A stretch of DNA of 64,000 nt from Streptomyces albidoflavus (GTDB lineage: Bacteria > Actinomycetota > Actinomycetes > Streptomycetales > Streptomycetaceae), in contig NZ_JOII01000010.1 in NCBI RefSeq assembly GCF_000719955.1, positions 128,984-192,983 on the forward strand, read 5' to 3'. The position numbers and the translations under genes were made by a program. How positions within the stretch are numbered: the stretch's first letter is position 1; each line of letters starts with the position of its first letter. A model generated the notes under the pieces. It had not been told where the DNA came from and did not search any database. It worked only from the letters and a program-made list of their open reading frames with translations. This document shows, piece after piece, positions 50,432-58,872 of this stretch.

Positions 50432-51106
50432 ATGACCACCGCCGACCGCCCCACCCCCGGCCCCACCGGACGGGCCGGCCCGCCCTTCACCCCCGACCCG
50501 GCCTCCTTCCTGGCCGTCGCGGGCGCCCTGGAGGTCATCCGGGACGCCGTCGACGCCGCCGAGTCCGGCACAGCCGGGAGCGGCGGCGGGGGAGCGGGGG
50601 CCGAGGACGTCCTCGCCAGCCTGCTCCTGCTGCGCCAACTGCGGGAGCAGCTCGCCGTCTGGGAACCCGGCCTCGTCGAGACGGCCCGCGAGGCGGGCGC
50701 CAGCTGGGCCGAGCTGGCCCACCCCCTGGGCGTCGCCAGCCGCCAGGCCGCCGAACGCCGCTACCTGCGCAACCGCCCCGGCGCCTCGGGCACCACCGGC
50801 GAGCAGCGCGTCCAGGCCACCCGCGAACGCCGCGCCGCCGACCGCGACCGCACCGCCTGGGCCCGGCGCAACGCCGCCGACCTGCGCCGCCTGGCCGCCC
50901 AGATCACCAGCCTCACCGGCCTGCCCGCCGCCGCCCGCCTCCCCGTCGCCCGCCTCGACCAGGCCCTCGCCCACGACGACCCGGCCGCCCTCCTCGGCCC
51001 CCTCCGCGAGGCCGCGCCCCCGCTCCGCTCCGCCCACCCCGAACTGGCCGGCCGGATCGATGCCCTGTCCGGCCCCGACGGCACGGCCTCGTCCGGGCGG
51101 TCCTGA
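50432..51106 (+). CDS. rheA: RheA, thermosensing repressor of hsp18
   Basis: A 224-residue protein, divergent from hsp18, with the length expected for RheA (about 225). The DNA-binding part is probably the region LVETAREAGASWAELAHPLGVASRQAAERRYLR (about 88-120), a helix-turn-helix of the type that reads a discriminating Arg-rich recognition helix. The first 30 residues and a Gly-rich loop near 50 are low-complexity. RheA changes shape with heat and releases its operator, without needing a partner. The operator pair upstream supports auto-control. Confidence 0.88.
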   Translation: MTTADRPTPGPTGRAGPPFTPDPASFLAVAGALEVIRDAVDAAESGTAGSGGGGAGAEDVLASLLLLRQLREQLAVWEPGLVETAREAGASWAELAHPLGVASRQAAERRYLRNRPGASGTTGEQRVQATRERRAADRDRTAWARRNAADLRRLAAQITSLTGLPAAARLPVARLDQALAHDDPAALLGPLREAAPPLRSAHPELAGRIDALSGPDGTASSGRS

Positions 51107-51161
51107 CCCGCGCCCGGCGCTCTCGCGTGCGAGGCGGACCCCCGTACCGCAGACTGCGGCT

Positions 51162-51800
51162 GTGACAGAGCGGCGGCAGCGGTTCGAGGGGTGGATCGCC
51201 GGGGTCGGGACCGGCTCCGGTACGCGACTGGTGCTCGGGCACTGGGAGCGGTCGCCGTTCGGCGCGTTCAGCGACGTGATGGTGGAGGAGGCCGGCGGGC
51301 GGCGCACCCTGCTCGCGCCCACCGCCGAGGTGGCCGCCTACGTGGCCGCCACCTACCGGTTCGAGGAGGTGGCGGTCGTCGCGGTCCGGGTCACGGCTGC
51401 CGGCCCCCGGTGGCAGGTGGCGGCCGGGCCGCTGCGGCTGGAGTTCACCACCGGCCGCCGGACCGTGCTGGGCCTGCTGCTGCGCGCCGTACCCGCGCCG
51501 CTCGGCCGGCTCCCCGCCTGGGCGGCGCTGCTCGACGGCCCGGCGCGGCTGCTGCCGGGCGTACGGACCCGGGGGAGTGCGGGCGGGGGACGGCGTGAGT
51601 GGTACGGCGCGCACGACCTGCGGCGGATCACCGCCGCGCGGGCGACCTGGCGGGACCGGGAGCTGGGGGCGCTCGCCCCCGTGGAGCCGCCGGTCGCCTT
51701 CGGGTTCGGCTCCACACCGCGCCGGCCCGCCCTGGTCCGGGTGACGACCACGGTGGAGACGGCCCGGTCCCGTCCCCGGAGAGGTGCGGGAGACGGGTGA
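51162..51800 (+). CDS. Hypothetical protein, 212 aa
   Basis: I cannot assign a family beyond conserved Streptomyces hypothetical. GTG 51162 is preferred because the earlier frame is not protein-like. The sequence starts ERRQRFEGWIAGVGTGSGTRLVLGHW and is beta-rich, with no signal peptide. The middle contains AAGPLRLEFTTGRRTVLGLLLRAVP, and the C-terminus is Arg/Pro-rich. A 5-bp dyad CCGCA/TGCGG (51147-51159) just before the start may be an operator in a leaderless promoter. Confidence 0.65.
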   Translation: MTERRQRFEGWIAGVGTGSGTRLVLGHWERSPFGAFSDVMVEEAGGRRTLLAPTAEVAAYVAATYRFEEVAVVAVRVTAAGPRWQVAAGPLRLEFTTGRRTVLGLLLRAVPAPLGRLPAWAALLDGPARLLPGVRTRGSAGGGRREWYGAHDLRRITAARATWRDRELGALAPVEPPVAFGFGSTPRRPALVRVTTTVETARSRPRRGAGDG

Positions 51801-51823
51801 TCAGGCCCCGTTTCTGGGCGGGC

Positions 51824-51853
51824 TCTGCCCGTGGCGAATCTGCTCCCGGCAGA
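51824..51853 (+). promoter_or_regulatory. Two adjacent PopR-box-like repeats before clpP3
   Basis: Tandem 15-bp units: TCTGCCCGTGGCGAA (51824-51838) and TCTGCTCCCGGCAGA (51839-51853). Both follow TCTGCC-N3-GGCAGA, the element I recall for PopR; the second differs at one arm base and the first has two changes in its right arm. They end 85 bp before the clpP3 ATG. Confidence 0.72.
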
Positions 51854-51938
51854 GAACCGGTTCCGGCTGTCCGGCGGCGGCCAGAGTGAGGTCACCGGGG
51901 CGCGTCGGCGTCCCGTACCGGACCTGAGGAGAACGGAC

Positions 51939-52574
51939 ATGGCGCCCTCGCACCCCGCCTGGTCGGCCGCTGAGGCGGAGACCGCACCCACCCGCTACGA
52001 CGACCAGCTCGCCGGACAACTGCTCACCCAGCGCATCGTCCTGCTCGGCACCCAGGTCGACGAGACCTCCGCCAACCGGGTCTGCGCCCAGCTGCTCCTG
52101 CTGTCGGCGGAGGACCCGCGCACCGACATCAGCCTGTACATCAACAGCCCCGGCGGCTCGGTCACCGCCGGGCTCGCCATCTACGACACGATGCGGCTGA
52201 TCCCCAACGACGTGTCGACGCTCGCCATGGGGTTCGCCGCCAGCATGGGCCAGTTCCTGCTGACGGTGGGAACGGCCGGCAAGCGGTTCGCGCTGCCCAA
52301 CGCGCGCATCATGATGCACCAGCCCTCGGCGGGCATCGGCGGATCCGCCGCCGACATCGCCATCCAGGCCGAGAACCTGGAGTTCACCAAGCGCGCCATC
52401 GAGCGGCTGACGGCCGAGCACACCGGCCGCAGCGAGGCCGAGATCAGCCGGGACAGCGACCGCGACCGCTGGTTCACCGCAGAACAGGCCAAGGAGTACG
52501 GGATGGTGGACCGGGTCGTCCACACCCTGGACGACGTCCGCCCCTCCGGCGCGCGGCGGAAGGCGGGGATCTGA
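51939..52574 (+). CDS. clpP3: ATP-dependent Clp protease proteolytic subunit ClpP3
   Basis: A 211-residue serine peptidase with a complete triad: Ser102 in GFAASMGQ, His127 in NARIMMHQP and Asp176 in DRDRWF. Short N-terminal extension. In Streptomyces clpP3-clpP4 form the second Clp operon, normally silent and switched on by PopR when ClpP1P2 is impaired. ATG 51939 has AGGAGA upstream. One base separates it from clpP4. Confidence 0.95.
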   Translation: MAPSHPAWSAAEAETAPTRYDDQLAGQLLTQRIVLLGTQVDETSANRVCAQLLLLSAEDPRTDISLYINSPGGSVTAGLAIYDTMRLIPNDVSTLAMGFAASMGQFLLTVGTAGKRFALPNARIMMHQPSAGIGGSAADIAIQAENLEFTKRAIERLTAEHTGRSEAEISRDSDRDRWFTAEQAKEYGMVDRVVHTLDDVRPSGARRKAGI

Positions 52575-52575
52575 C

Positions 52576-53178
52576 ATGGCGCAGTACACGATCCCGACCG
52601 TCGTCGAGCGCACCGCCCGCGGCGAGCGGGCCTTCGACATCTACAGCAGTCTGCTCTCCGAGCGGATCATCTTCCTCGGCACCGAGATCGACGACGGCGT
52701 CGCCAACGTCGTCATCGCCCAGCTCCTCCACCTGGAGTCGGTCGCGCCCGACCAGGAGATCGCGCTGTACATCAATTCGCCCGGCGGCTCGTACACCTCG
52801 CTGATGGCGGTCTACGACACGATGACCTTCGTGTCGGCGCCCCTGTCGACCTTCTGCGTGGGCCAGGCCGCCTCCACCGCCGCCGTGCTGCTCGCGGGCG
52901 GCGACCCGGGCCGGCGGCTGATCCTGGAGCACGCGCGGGTGCTGCTCGGGCAGCCGGCCAGCGGCGGCAGCCAGGGCACCGTCTCCGACCTGACGGTGCA
53001 GGCCAAGGAGGTAGCCCGGGTCCGCAGCCAGACCGAGGAGGTCCTCTCCCGCCACACCGGGCACAGCGTGGAGCGGCTGCGGTCGGACATGGACCGGGAC
53101 AAGGTCTTCACCGCCGAGGAGGCCGTCGCCTACGGCCTCGCGGACGAGGTGCTGACCCGCAGGCGTCCGCGGGGCTGA
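52576..53178 (+). CDS. clpP4: Clp protease subunit ClpP4, catalytic His replaced
   Basis: A 200-residue ClpP paralogue. Ser100 (VGQAAST) and Asp175 (DRDKVF) are in place. The segment matching NARIMMHQP reads [10 protein letters not shown], putting Gly125 where the catalytic His should be. The subunit therefore probably has no peptidase activity and contributes structure and ClpX/ClpC docking to a mixed ClpP3-ClpP4 barrel. I believe other Streptomyces ClpP4 proteins share this change. Confidence 0.93.
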   Translation: MAQYTIPTVVERTARGERAFDIYSSLLSERIIFLGTEIDDGVANVVIAQLLHLESVAPDQEIALYINSPGGSYTSLMAVYDTMTFVSAPLSTFCVGQAASTAAVLLAGGDPGRRLILEHARVLLGQPASGGSQGTVSDLTVQAKEVARVRSQTEEVLSRHTGHSVERLRSDMDRDKVFTAEEAVAYGLADEVLTRRRPRG

Positions 53179-53215
53179 GAGGCGGGCCCCGGTACGGGGG
53201 TCCGGGGCCCGCCTC
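53179..53215. terminator. Bidirectional terminator between clpP4 and popR
   Basis: Arms of 14 exact complementary bases (53179-53192, 53202-53215) around a 9-base loop, placed between two convergent genes. It begins directly after the clpP4 stop and ends 7 bp from the popR stop. Confidence 0.85.
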
Positions 53216-53222
53216 GACGGCC

Positions 53223-53663
53223 TCAGGCGGCCAGCCGGACCTGTGCCCGGGCCGGGCCGCTCCCGGCCTGCGGGCGGCCGGGCAGCCGGGTCACGCTCGC
53301 CACCCGCAGCGGAGCCACCGGTGCGGCGGACGCCTCGGGCCGGGTGCGGCGGTCCGCCGGGACCAGGTCGCGCTGGGTCAGGGCGAGCAGATCCGCGAGG
53401 CTCAGCCCGAGCGCCCCGGCGGCTGCCGCCAGCACCTCCGAGGAGGCTTCCTTGCGGCCGCGCTCGACCTCGGAGAGGTACGGCATGGAGATCCGCGCGG
53501 CCTCGGAGACCTCCTTGAGGGTGCGGCCCTGCGCCTGGCGTTCACCGCGCAGCGCGCCGCCCACCACCTGCCGCCAGAGTGGTTCCTTCGCCGCCTGTCC
53601 GCGCGGGCGGGGGCCGGGGCTCCGGTGGGCGTCGGGCTGCGGGTTCGCCGAGTGGTTGCTCAC
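53223..53663 (-). CDS. popR: PopR, XRE-family activator of clpP3-clpP4
   Basis: A 146-residue regulator of the ClgR/PopR group. Helix-turn-helix about 36-95 ([40 protein letters not shown]). The C-terminus ends RLAA, and terminal alanines are the feature that exposes PopR to ClpP1P2 degradation in S. lividans. The mRNA is probably leaderless (TAGGCT 6 bases before GTG 53663). It lies next to its target operon, in convergent orientation. Confidence 0.9.
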   Translation of the reverse strand: MSNHSANPQPDAHRSPGPRPRGQAAKEPLWRQVVGGALRGERQAQGRTLKEVSEAARISMPYLSEVERGRKEASSEVLAAAAGALGLSLADLLALTQRDLVPADRRTRPEASAAPVAPLRVASVTRLPGRPQAGSGPARAQVRLAA

Positions 53664-53669
53664 CGTCCC

Positions 53670-53675
53670 AGCCTA
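53670..53675 (-). promoter_or_regulatory. -10 element (TAGGCT) of popR
   Basis: The minus-strand -10 TAGGCT is followed by 6 bases and the popR GTG, the spacing of a leaderless mRNA. -35 candidate TGCCCG at 17-bp spacing (53693-53698). Confidence 0.5.
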
Positions 53676-53834
53676 GGAGCGGCCCGGCCTTTCGGGCACC
53701 GCCTGGCGTTCCGCCCGCGGCGAACCGGGCGGAGCGGGGGACTCCGTTCGGCCCGGCGGCGCGAACCGCCCCGGCCCCGGCACCGCTGAGCGGTACCGGG
53801 GCCGGGGGAGTGGCTTCCGGGAGGAGACGCGGGG

Positions 53835-54719
53835 TCAGTCGCTGGTCGTCACCCGGACGTAGTCGACGACGAGTTCCTGCGGGAAGGTGGTGTTCCCGTC
53901 CGGCGGGCCGGGCCAGTCGCCGCCGACCGCCAGGTTCAGGATGAGGAAGAACGGCTTGTTGAAGACCCACGGGTTGCCGCCCGTGTCGGCGGGGGTGCGG
54001 GTCTGGTACACCTGGCCGTCCACCGACCAGCTGATGCGGTCCGGCGCCCAGTCCACCGCGAAGGTGTGGAAGCCGTCGGCGAACTGCTCGCCGCCCGGCA
54101 GGGTGTACCCGGCGCCGATGCCGTTGCCGCCGGAGTAGCCCGGGCCGTGCAGGGTGCCGTGGACCGTGGACGGCTCGAAGCCGACGTTCTCCATGATGTC
54201 GATCTCGCCGGAGGCGGGCCAGCCCACCTGGCCGAAGTCGGCGCCGAGCATCCAGAAGGCCGGCCACATGCCCTGGCCGCGCGGCACCTTGAGCCGGGTC
54301 TCGACGTGGCCGTACTCCGCGTTGAACCGCTCGGCCGTGTTGAGCCGGGCCGAGGTGTACTCGCACCGCCCGTACCAGCACTGGTAGTCGCGGGGGTTCT
54401 CCTTGCGGGCGGTGATGACGAGGTTGCCGTTGCCGTCGAGGGCGGCGTTGTCGGCACCCGAGGTGTAGTACTGGCTCTCGTGGTTGTTGACGTTGTCGCC
54501 GGTCTCCAGCTGCCAGCGGCCGCCGTCCACCGCCGAGCCGGCCGGTCCGTCGAAGTTGTCCTCGAAGGTGACGGCCTGGGTGCGGGAGGAGTCGGCCGAC
54601 TCGTCGGCGGCCGCGGTGGCTGCCGGGGCCAGCAGGCCCGCGCAGCACAGGAGGGAAGCCGCCCAGAGGGCGGTGGGGAGGCGTCGGGAACGGTGCACGG
54701 TGGCATCACATCGCTTCAC
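53835..54719 (-). CDS. Secreted GH16 endo-beta-1,3-glucanase (laminarinase-type)
   Basis: A 294-residue exported glycoside hydrolase. Signal peptide about 1-37 (LPTALWAASLLCCAGLLAPAATAAA). The GH16 core contains WPASGEIDIMENVG with catalytic Glu172 and Glu177 and the aspartate between them. PSTVHGTLHGPGYSGG and FHTFAVDWAPDRISWSVDG are typical of laminarinases. There is no carbohydrate-binding module. It would attack fungal or algal beta-1,3(-1,4)-glucan. The start GTG 54719 gives a long cationic n-region; the GTG eight codons later is an alternative. Confidence 0.93.
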   Translation of the reverse strand: MKRCDATVHRSRRLPTALWAASLLCCAGLLAPAATAAADESADSSRTQAVTFEDNFDGPAGSAVDGGRWQLETGDNVNNHESQYYTSGADNAALDGNGNLVITARKENPRDYQCWYGRCEYTSARLNTAERFNAEYGHVETRLKVPRGQGMWPAFWMLGADFGQVGWPASGEIDIMENVGFEPSTVHGTLHGPGYSGGNGIGAGYTLPGGEQFADGFHTFAVDWAPDRISWSVDGQVYQTRTPADTGGNPWVFNKPFFLILNLAVGGDWPGPPDGNTTFPQELVVDYVRVTTSD

Positions 54720-55179
54720 GAGTAGTCGTGCTCATGTCAATGCGGTGGGGGGACTGCCTGGTGTCGCTGTGCTCGGTGGAGGAGGTGCGCGAGCCGGGGT
54801 GGGGTGTCCGGCCCGTTCCTTCACAGGTTGATTGAAGTGGTGTCCCGAGTGGGCGTCAAGGGTTCGTGTTCCAGAACCTTTCGACGTCGTGAGCGACGGC
54901 CCGCGCCCGGCGAGGGGTCATGGGTTCAGGTCGTGAAGGGGAGTGCCCGCGATGGGCTGCGGGTTTGCCGTCTCCGGCTGACAGGTTTCCCGTGGCCGCC
55001 CGGGTCGTGAGAGGCGGGAAATGTCCGCCCCGCCGGGAGTGCATGTCCCCGGGTGTCGCCGGGCACGCGGTCCGGGAGCCCGGGCAGGACGTGCCGTATG
55101 CCCGTGAATGTGAGGAATGTCTTACTTTGGAGGGCGGGGACAGATCCCCGCCCGACGACGTACACCCGGAAGGACGAAC
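54720..55179. other. Intergenic region between the glucanase and DJ-1/PfpI genes
   Basis: No gene is supported. A TTGACA on the minus strand about 20 bp upstream of the glucanase start is a possible -35 but has no matching -10. GGGCGGGGA (55132-55140) and TCCCCGCCC (55145-55153) form a perfect 9-bp hairpin 26 bp before the DJ-1/PfpI ATG. The stretch 55100-55131 just before it is less GC-rich and the probable promoter. Confidence 0.5.
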
Positions 55180-55734
55180 ATGAGTGACAACGGCCCGAGC
55201 CGTGTCCTGGCGATCGTGACCAACTACGGCGTCGAACAGGACGAACTGCTGGTGCCGGTCCGGCACCTGCGCGACCACGGCACCCCGGTAGACGTGGCCG
55301 GTGTCTCCGCCGGCGAGATCCGCACCCTGGTCGGCGACAAGGACCCGGGCGACTCCGGCACCGCCGACCTCGCCCTCGCCGACGTCGACCCCTCCGGCTA
55401 CGACCTGCTGCTCATCCCGGGCGGCACCCTCAACGCCGACTCGCTGCGGCTCGACGACAAGGCCATGGAGATCGTCCGCGCCTTCACCTCCTCGGGCCGC
55501 CCCGTCGCCGCCATCTGCCACGGCCCGTGGGCCCTGGTGGAGACCGGCGCCGTCCAGGGCAAGCGCCTGACCTCGTACGCCTCGCTCCAGACCGACGTGC
55601 GCAACGCCGGGGGTGAGTGGGTGGACGAGGCCGTGGTGACCGACGACACCGGCGGCTGGACCCTGATCACCTCCCGGGACCCCGGCGACCTGAAGGAGTT
55701 CCTCCGCGAGATCGACGCCACCCTCACCGCCTGA
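55180..55734 (+). CDS. DJ-1/PfpI family protein
   Basis: A 184-residue class I glutamine amidotransferase-like protein. The reactive cysteine is in AAICHGPWALVETGAVQGKRLTSYASLQTDVRNAG, with LLIPGGTLNADSLR in the first half. The group includes general stress proteins such as Hsp31/YhbO deglycase-like and protease PfpI. ATG 55180 has GGAAGGA 6 bases before. The leader hairpin at 55132-55153 may modulate it. Confidence 0.9.
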   Translation: MSDNGPSRVLAIVTNYGVEQDELLVPVRHLRDHGTPVDVAGVSAGEIRTLVGDKDPGDSGTADLALADVDPSGYDLLLIPGGTLNADSLRLDDKAMEIVRAFTSSGRPVAAICHGPWALVETGAVQGKRLTSYASLQTDVRNAGGEWVDEAVVTDDTGGWTLITSRDPGDLKEFLREIDATLTA

Positions 55735-55758
55735 CCGGGCCGCGCGGCGACGGCGCGC

Positions 55759-56136
55759 ATGACAGCATCGGCACCCGTGACCGACCCCGCGCGACCGTCG
55801 CCGCCCGCTCCGCACCCCGCTCTCGGCCTGCTCGTCCTGTACACCGGGCGACTGGAGGCGTGCCGGGCCTTCTACGCCGGACTCGGTCTGGCGCTCGTCG
55901 CCGAGCAGCACGGTGACGGGCCCGCCCACTGGTCCGCCGAACTCGGCCCCGGCTGCGTACTGGAGCTGTACCCGGCGGGCGGGCAGCCGCCCACCGGGAG
56001 GCTGCGGCTCGCGCTCACCGTGCCGTACGCACCCGGCGGGCTCGCGCCGGGGCGCCACCGCCGGGAGGACCCGGACGGGCGGATCGTGCTCGTGACGGTC
56101 GGTCAGCCGGAGGAGGCCGACGGCTCGACGGCGTAG
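55759..56136 (+). CDS. VOC superfamily protein
   Basis: A 125-residue glyoxalase-fold protein: LGLLVLYTGRLEACRAFYAGLGLALVAEQHGDGPAHWSAEL and VLELYP, with one complete beta-alpha-beta-beta-beta module followed by a shorter one. Metal ligands are not obvious, so function is unknown. It is 24 bp after the DJ-1/PfpI gene and may be co-transcribed with it. Its last 34 bp overlap the convergent FAD gene. Confidence 0.8.
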   Translation: MTASAPVTDPARPSPPAPHPALGLLVLYTGRLEACRAFYAGLGLALVAEQHGDGPAHWSAELGPGCVLELYPAGGQPPTGRLRLALTVPYAPGGLAPGRHRREDPDGRIVLVTVGQPEEADGSTA

Positions 56137-57515
56137 GGCGGCGGCGCGGCGACGACCGCCTCCCACTCGGCCCGGGTCGGTCCGTCGTGCCCGGGAGTGA
56201 ACTCCGGGTGGGCGGTCAGCCAGGCGGTGAGGTGGCGTTCCACCTCACCGGTGCCGTACGCCTCGGCGGGCGGGTGGACGAGATGGCGTACCTGGGCGCG
56301 GGCCCGCATGACGACGGGGTCGTCGAAGGCGCAGGCGGCCAGGGCCGCGGTCCGGTGGTCCGAAGGGGGCGCGCCCTCGGCGAGGCGTTCCCCGACCGTG
56401 CGGTCGCCGGTCACCTGCGCTTCGAAGACCGGGCGGAGTTCGCGCACGGTCCAGGCGTGGTACCCGGCCGGGTCGGCGGCGACGGTGTCGGCGTGGGCGG
56501 CGAGGTGCTGGGCGGTACGCAGGCCGAGGGCGACGCCGTGACCGAGGGTGGGGTTGGTGTGGATGAGGCTGTCCCCGGTGTTCACCAGGCCGGTGACGAC
56601 CGGGCCCGCGTCGTCGGTGAGAGCGGTCCAGCGGTTGTCCAGCCCGGCCATCGCGAGGACGGGCGAGCACGGTTCCGCCGCGAGGCCGAGCCAGGCGGCG
56701 CAGGCCGGGAAATGCCGGGCGGCGGCCTGGAAGACGGCCGGGTCCCGCAGCGCCCCACGCGTCGGATCGCCGGTGGAGACCACGATGCTGACGGCGAAGG
56801 TGTCGTTGTCGGAGGGGAAGACCCCGGCGAGCGCGAACGGCGCCGACGACCCGGTCTTCACCCGCCCGGGCTCACGCGGCCCGTCGGGCCCGAGCCGGTA
56901 CCAGCGGCACAGGTAGGCGAGTCCGGTGCGGTGGCTGTCGACCACCGGGGGACGGCAGCCGGCCGCGACCAGCCAGCGGGGCACCGGCGAGCGGCGCCCT
57001 GAGGCGTCGATGACGAGATCCGCCGGGTACGTCCCGGTGCCCACCCGCACCCCGGTGACCCGGGGTGGCCGGCCCGGCGCGAGAGTGAGACCGTCCACCC
57101 TGCTGCCCTGGCGCACGGTGACACCGCTCTCCCGGCCCACGGCCGCCACCAGGGCCGCCTCCAGGACGATGCGGCGGGTGCGCAGGGTCACCAGCTCCTC
57201 GTCGCCGGGCCGGTGCGGCGGAGGCGTACCGAACCAGTCGAACTCGTGGTACTCCCGGGCCCCGCGCGCCAGCAGCTCCGCGAGCACGTCCGGCAGTTCG
57301 GCGCGCAGCACCGTGCGGACCGGGGCCAGGAACGAGTGGGGCTGGTCGGCCTGCGGGACGCGGGGCCTCGGCCAGTGGAAGAAGTCGTGGTGCGGATCGT
57401 CCCCCGCCTGGCGCGTGTCCTGCTCGAACACCGTGACCCGATGGCCCCGCCGCCCCAGCATGAGCGCTGTCGCCAGCCCGCCAACACTCCCACCGATCAC
57501 CGCAACCCGCGCCAT
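56103..57515 (-). CDS. FAD-dependent monooxygenase/geranylgeranyl reductase-like oxidoreductase
   Basis: A 470-residue flavoprotein. Rossmann motif VAVIGGSVGGLATALMLGRRGHRVTVFEQD at the start, central DLVIDASGRRSPVPRWLVAAG (the DG-like motif), and VTGLVNTGDSLIHTNPTLGHGVALGLRTAQ (the GD motif). The GD box GDSLIHTNPTLGHG differs from classical hydroxylases, so it could be a reductase. No neighbouring biosynthetic genes. The ATG 57515 has GGGGA before it, and TATAAG (57553-57548) may be its -10. Confidence 0.82.
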   Translation of the reverse strand: MARVAVIGGSVGGLATALMLGRRGHRVTVFEQDTRQAGDDPHHDFFHWPRPRVPQADQPHSFLAPVRTVLRAELPDVLAELLARGAREYHEFDWFGTPPPHRPGDEELVTLRTRRIVLEAALVAAVGRESGVTVRQGSRVDGLTLAPGRPPRVTGVRVGTGTYPADLVIDASGRRSPVPRWLVAAGCRPPVVDSHRTGLAYLCRWYRLGPDGPREPGRVKTGSSAPFALAGVFPSDNDTFAVSIVVSTGDPTRGALRDPAVFQAAARHFPACAAWLGLAAEPCSPVLAMAGLDNRWTALTDDAGPVVTGLVNTGDSLIHTNPTLGHGVALGLRTAQHLAAHADTVAADPAGYHAWTVRELRPVFEAQVTGDRTVGERLAEGAPPSDHRTAALAACAFDDPVVMRARAQVRHLVHPPAEAYGTGEVERHLTAWLTAHPEFTPGHDGPTRAEWEAVVAAPPPYAVEPSASSG

Positions 57516-57568
57516 CAGTTCCCCTTCGCGCCGTGTTGCGTCAGGAGCTTATAGGCGTGGCGGGCTGT

Positions 57569-58780
57569 TCAGTCGTCTGCCTCCGCCACCCCCGCCGCCA
57601 GCAGGCGGGCGATCTCCCCGGGGGTGCGGCCGAGTGAGGCCAGGATGGCGCGGGTGTGTGCCCCCGCCGCCGGGACCGGGTCCATGCGGGGCTCGACGCC
57701 GCCGAGGTCGGCCGGGGGCAGCAGGGCCCGCACCGGAGTGGGTGCCCCGGGCACCGCGACCCGACGCCAGCGGTCCCGCTCCGCCAGCACCGGGTGGTCC
57801 AGGAACTCCGGCACCGAGTTGACCCCGGCCGCCGCGACACCGGCGTCCGTCAGCAGCTCCAGCGCCTCCTCGGTGGCGAGGGTGGCGAAACGCTCCGCCA
57901 CCCGTGCCTCCAGCGCCTCCCGGTGCGCGACCCGGTCGGGCCCGGTCGCGAACCGCGGGTCCACCGCCAGTTCCGGGGTGCCCAGCACCACCGTGCAGAG
58001 CGCCGCCCACTCCCGCTCGTTCTGCACCGACAGCAGCACGTCCTTGCCCTCGGCGGTGGTGAACGGGCCGTACGGCGCGATGGTCGCGTGGCGTGCCCCC
58101 ACCCGGGGCGGCGGCGTGCCCCCGTACTCCGTGTAGAGGGCCGGCTGCCCCATCCACTCCGCCAGCGCCTCGAAGAGGGAGACGTCGACGGTGGGGGCGC
58201 GGCCGGTTGTGGCCCGGGTGTACAGCGCGGTGAGGATGCCGGAGTAGGCGTACATCCCGGCGGCGATGTCGGCGACCGAGATGCCCGAGCGGACCGCCTC
58301 CTCGGGCGTGCCGGTGATCGACAGCAGCCCGGTCTGGCACTGCGCCAGCAGGTCGTACGCCTTGCGGTCGGACCACGGGCCGCTCGCGCCCCAGCCGGTG
58401 ACGCGGCACGGGACGAGGGAGGGATGGCGGGCCTGGAGCCCTTCCGGGGCCAGGCCGAGGCGGTCGGCGGCGCCCGGGGCCAGGTTCTGCACGAAGACGT
58501 CGGCGCCGGTGAGGAGTTCCTCCAGGATCTCCCGGCCCTCGGGCGACTTGAGGTCGAGGCAGACCGACTCCTTGGAGCGGTTGAGCCAGACGAAGTAACT
58601 GGCCTGGCCGTGGACAGCCGTGTCGTACCGCCGGGCGAAGTCGCCGCCGCCGGTGCGCTCGATCTTGATCACCCGCGCGCCCAGGTCGGCCAGTTGCCGG
58701 GTCGCGTACGGCGCCGCCACCGCCTGCTCGACGCTGACCACCGTCACACCGGCGAGGGGGAGAGGGAGCGGGGAGGTCAT
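57569..58780 (-). CDS. CaiB/BaiF family CoA-transferase
   Basis: A 403-residue class III CoA-transferase. GVTVVSVEQAVAAPYATRQLADLGARVIKIE at the N-terminus, then FVWLNRSKESVCLDLKSPEGREI with the CoA-binding region, and ADVFVQNLAPGAADRLGL with an Asn in place of the catalytic-region aspartate context. Transfers CoA between carboxylic acids, substrate unknown. ATG 58780 has GGAGT 6 bases upstream. Confidence 0.9.
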   Translation of the reverse strand: MTSPLPLPLAGVTVVSVEQAVAAPYATRQLADLGARVIKIERTGGGDFARRYDTAVHGQASYFVWLNRSKESVCLDLKSPEGREILEELLTGADVFVQNLAPGAADRLGLAPEGLQARHPSLVPCRVTGWGASGPWSDRKAYDLLAQCQTGLLSITGTPEEAVRSGISVADIAAGMYAYSGILTALYTRATTGRAPTVDVSLFEALAEWMGQPALYTEYGGTPPPRVGARHATIAPYGPFTTAEGKDVLLSVQNEREWAALCTVVLGTPELAVDPRFATGPDRVAHREALEARVAERFATLATEEALELLTDAGVAAAGVNSVPEFLDHPVLAERDRWRRVAVPGAPTPVRALLPPADLGGVEPRMDPVPAAGAHTRAILASLGRTPGEIARLLAAGVAEADD

Positions 58781-58872
58781 GGCGGACTCCTGGCGGGCTC
58801 GGCGCGGGGAGGGCCACCGTACCCGCGGGCCCCGTGGCACCCGGCGCGGGGCCGTGACCACGGGGGCGGGCG

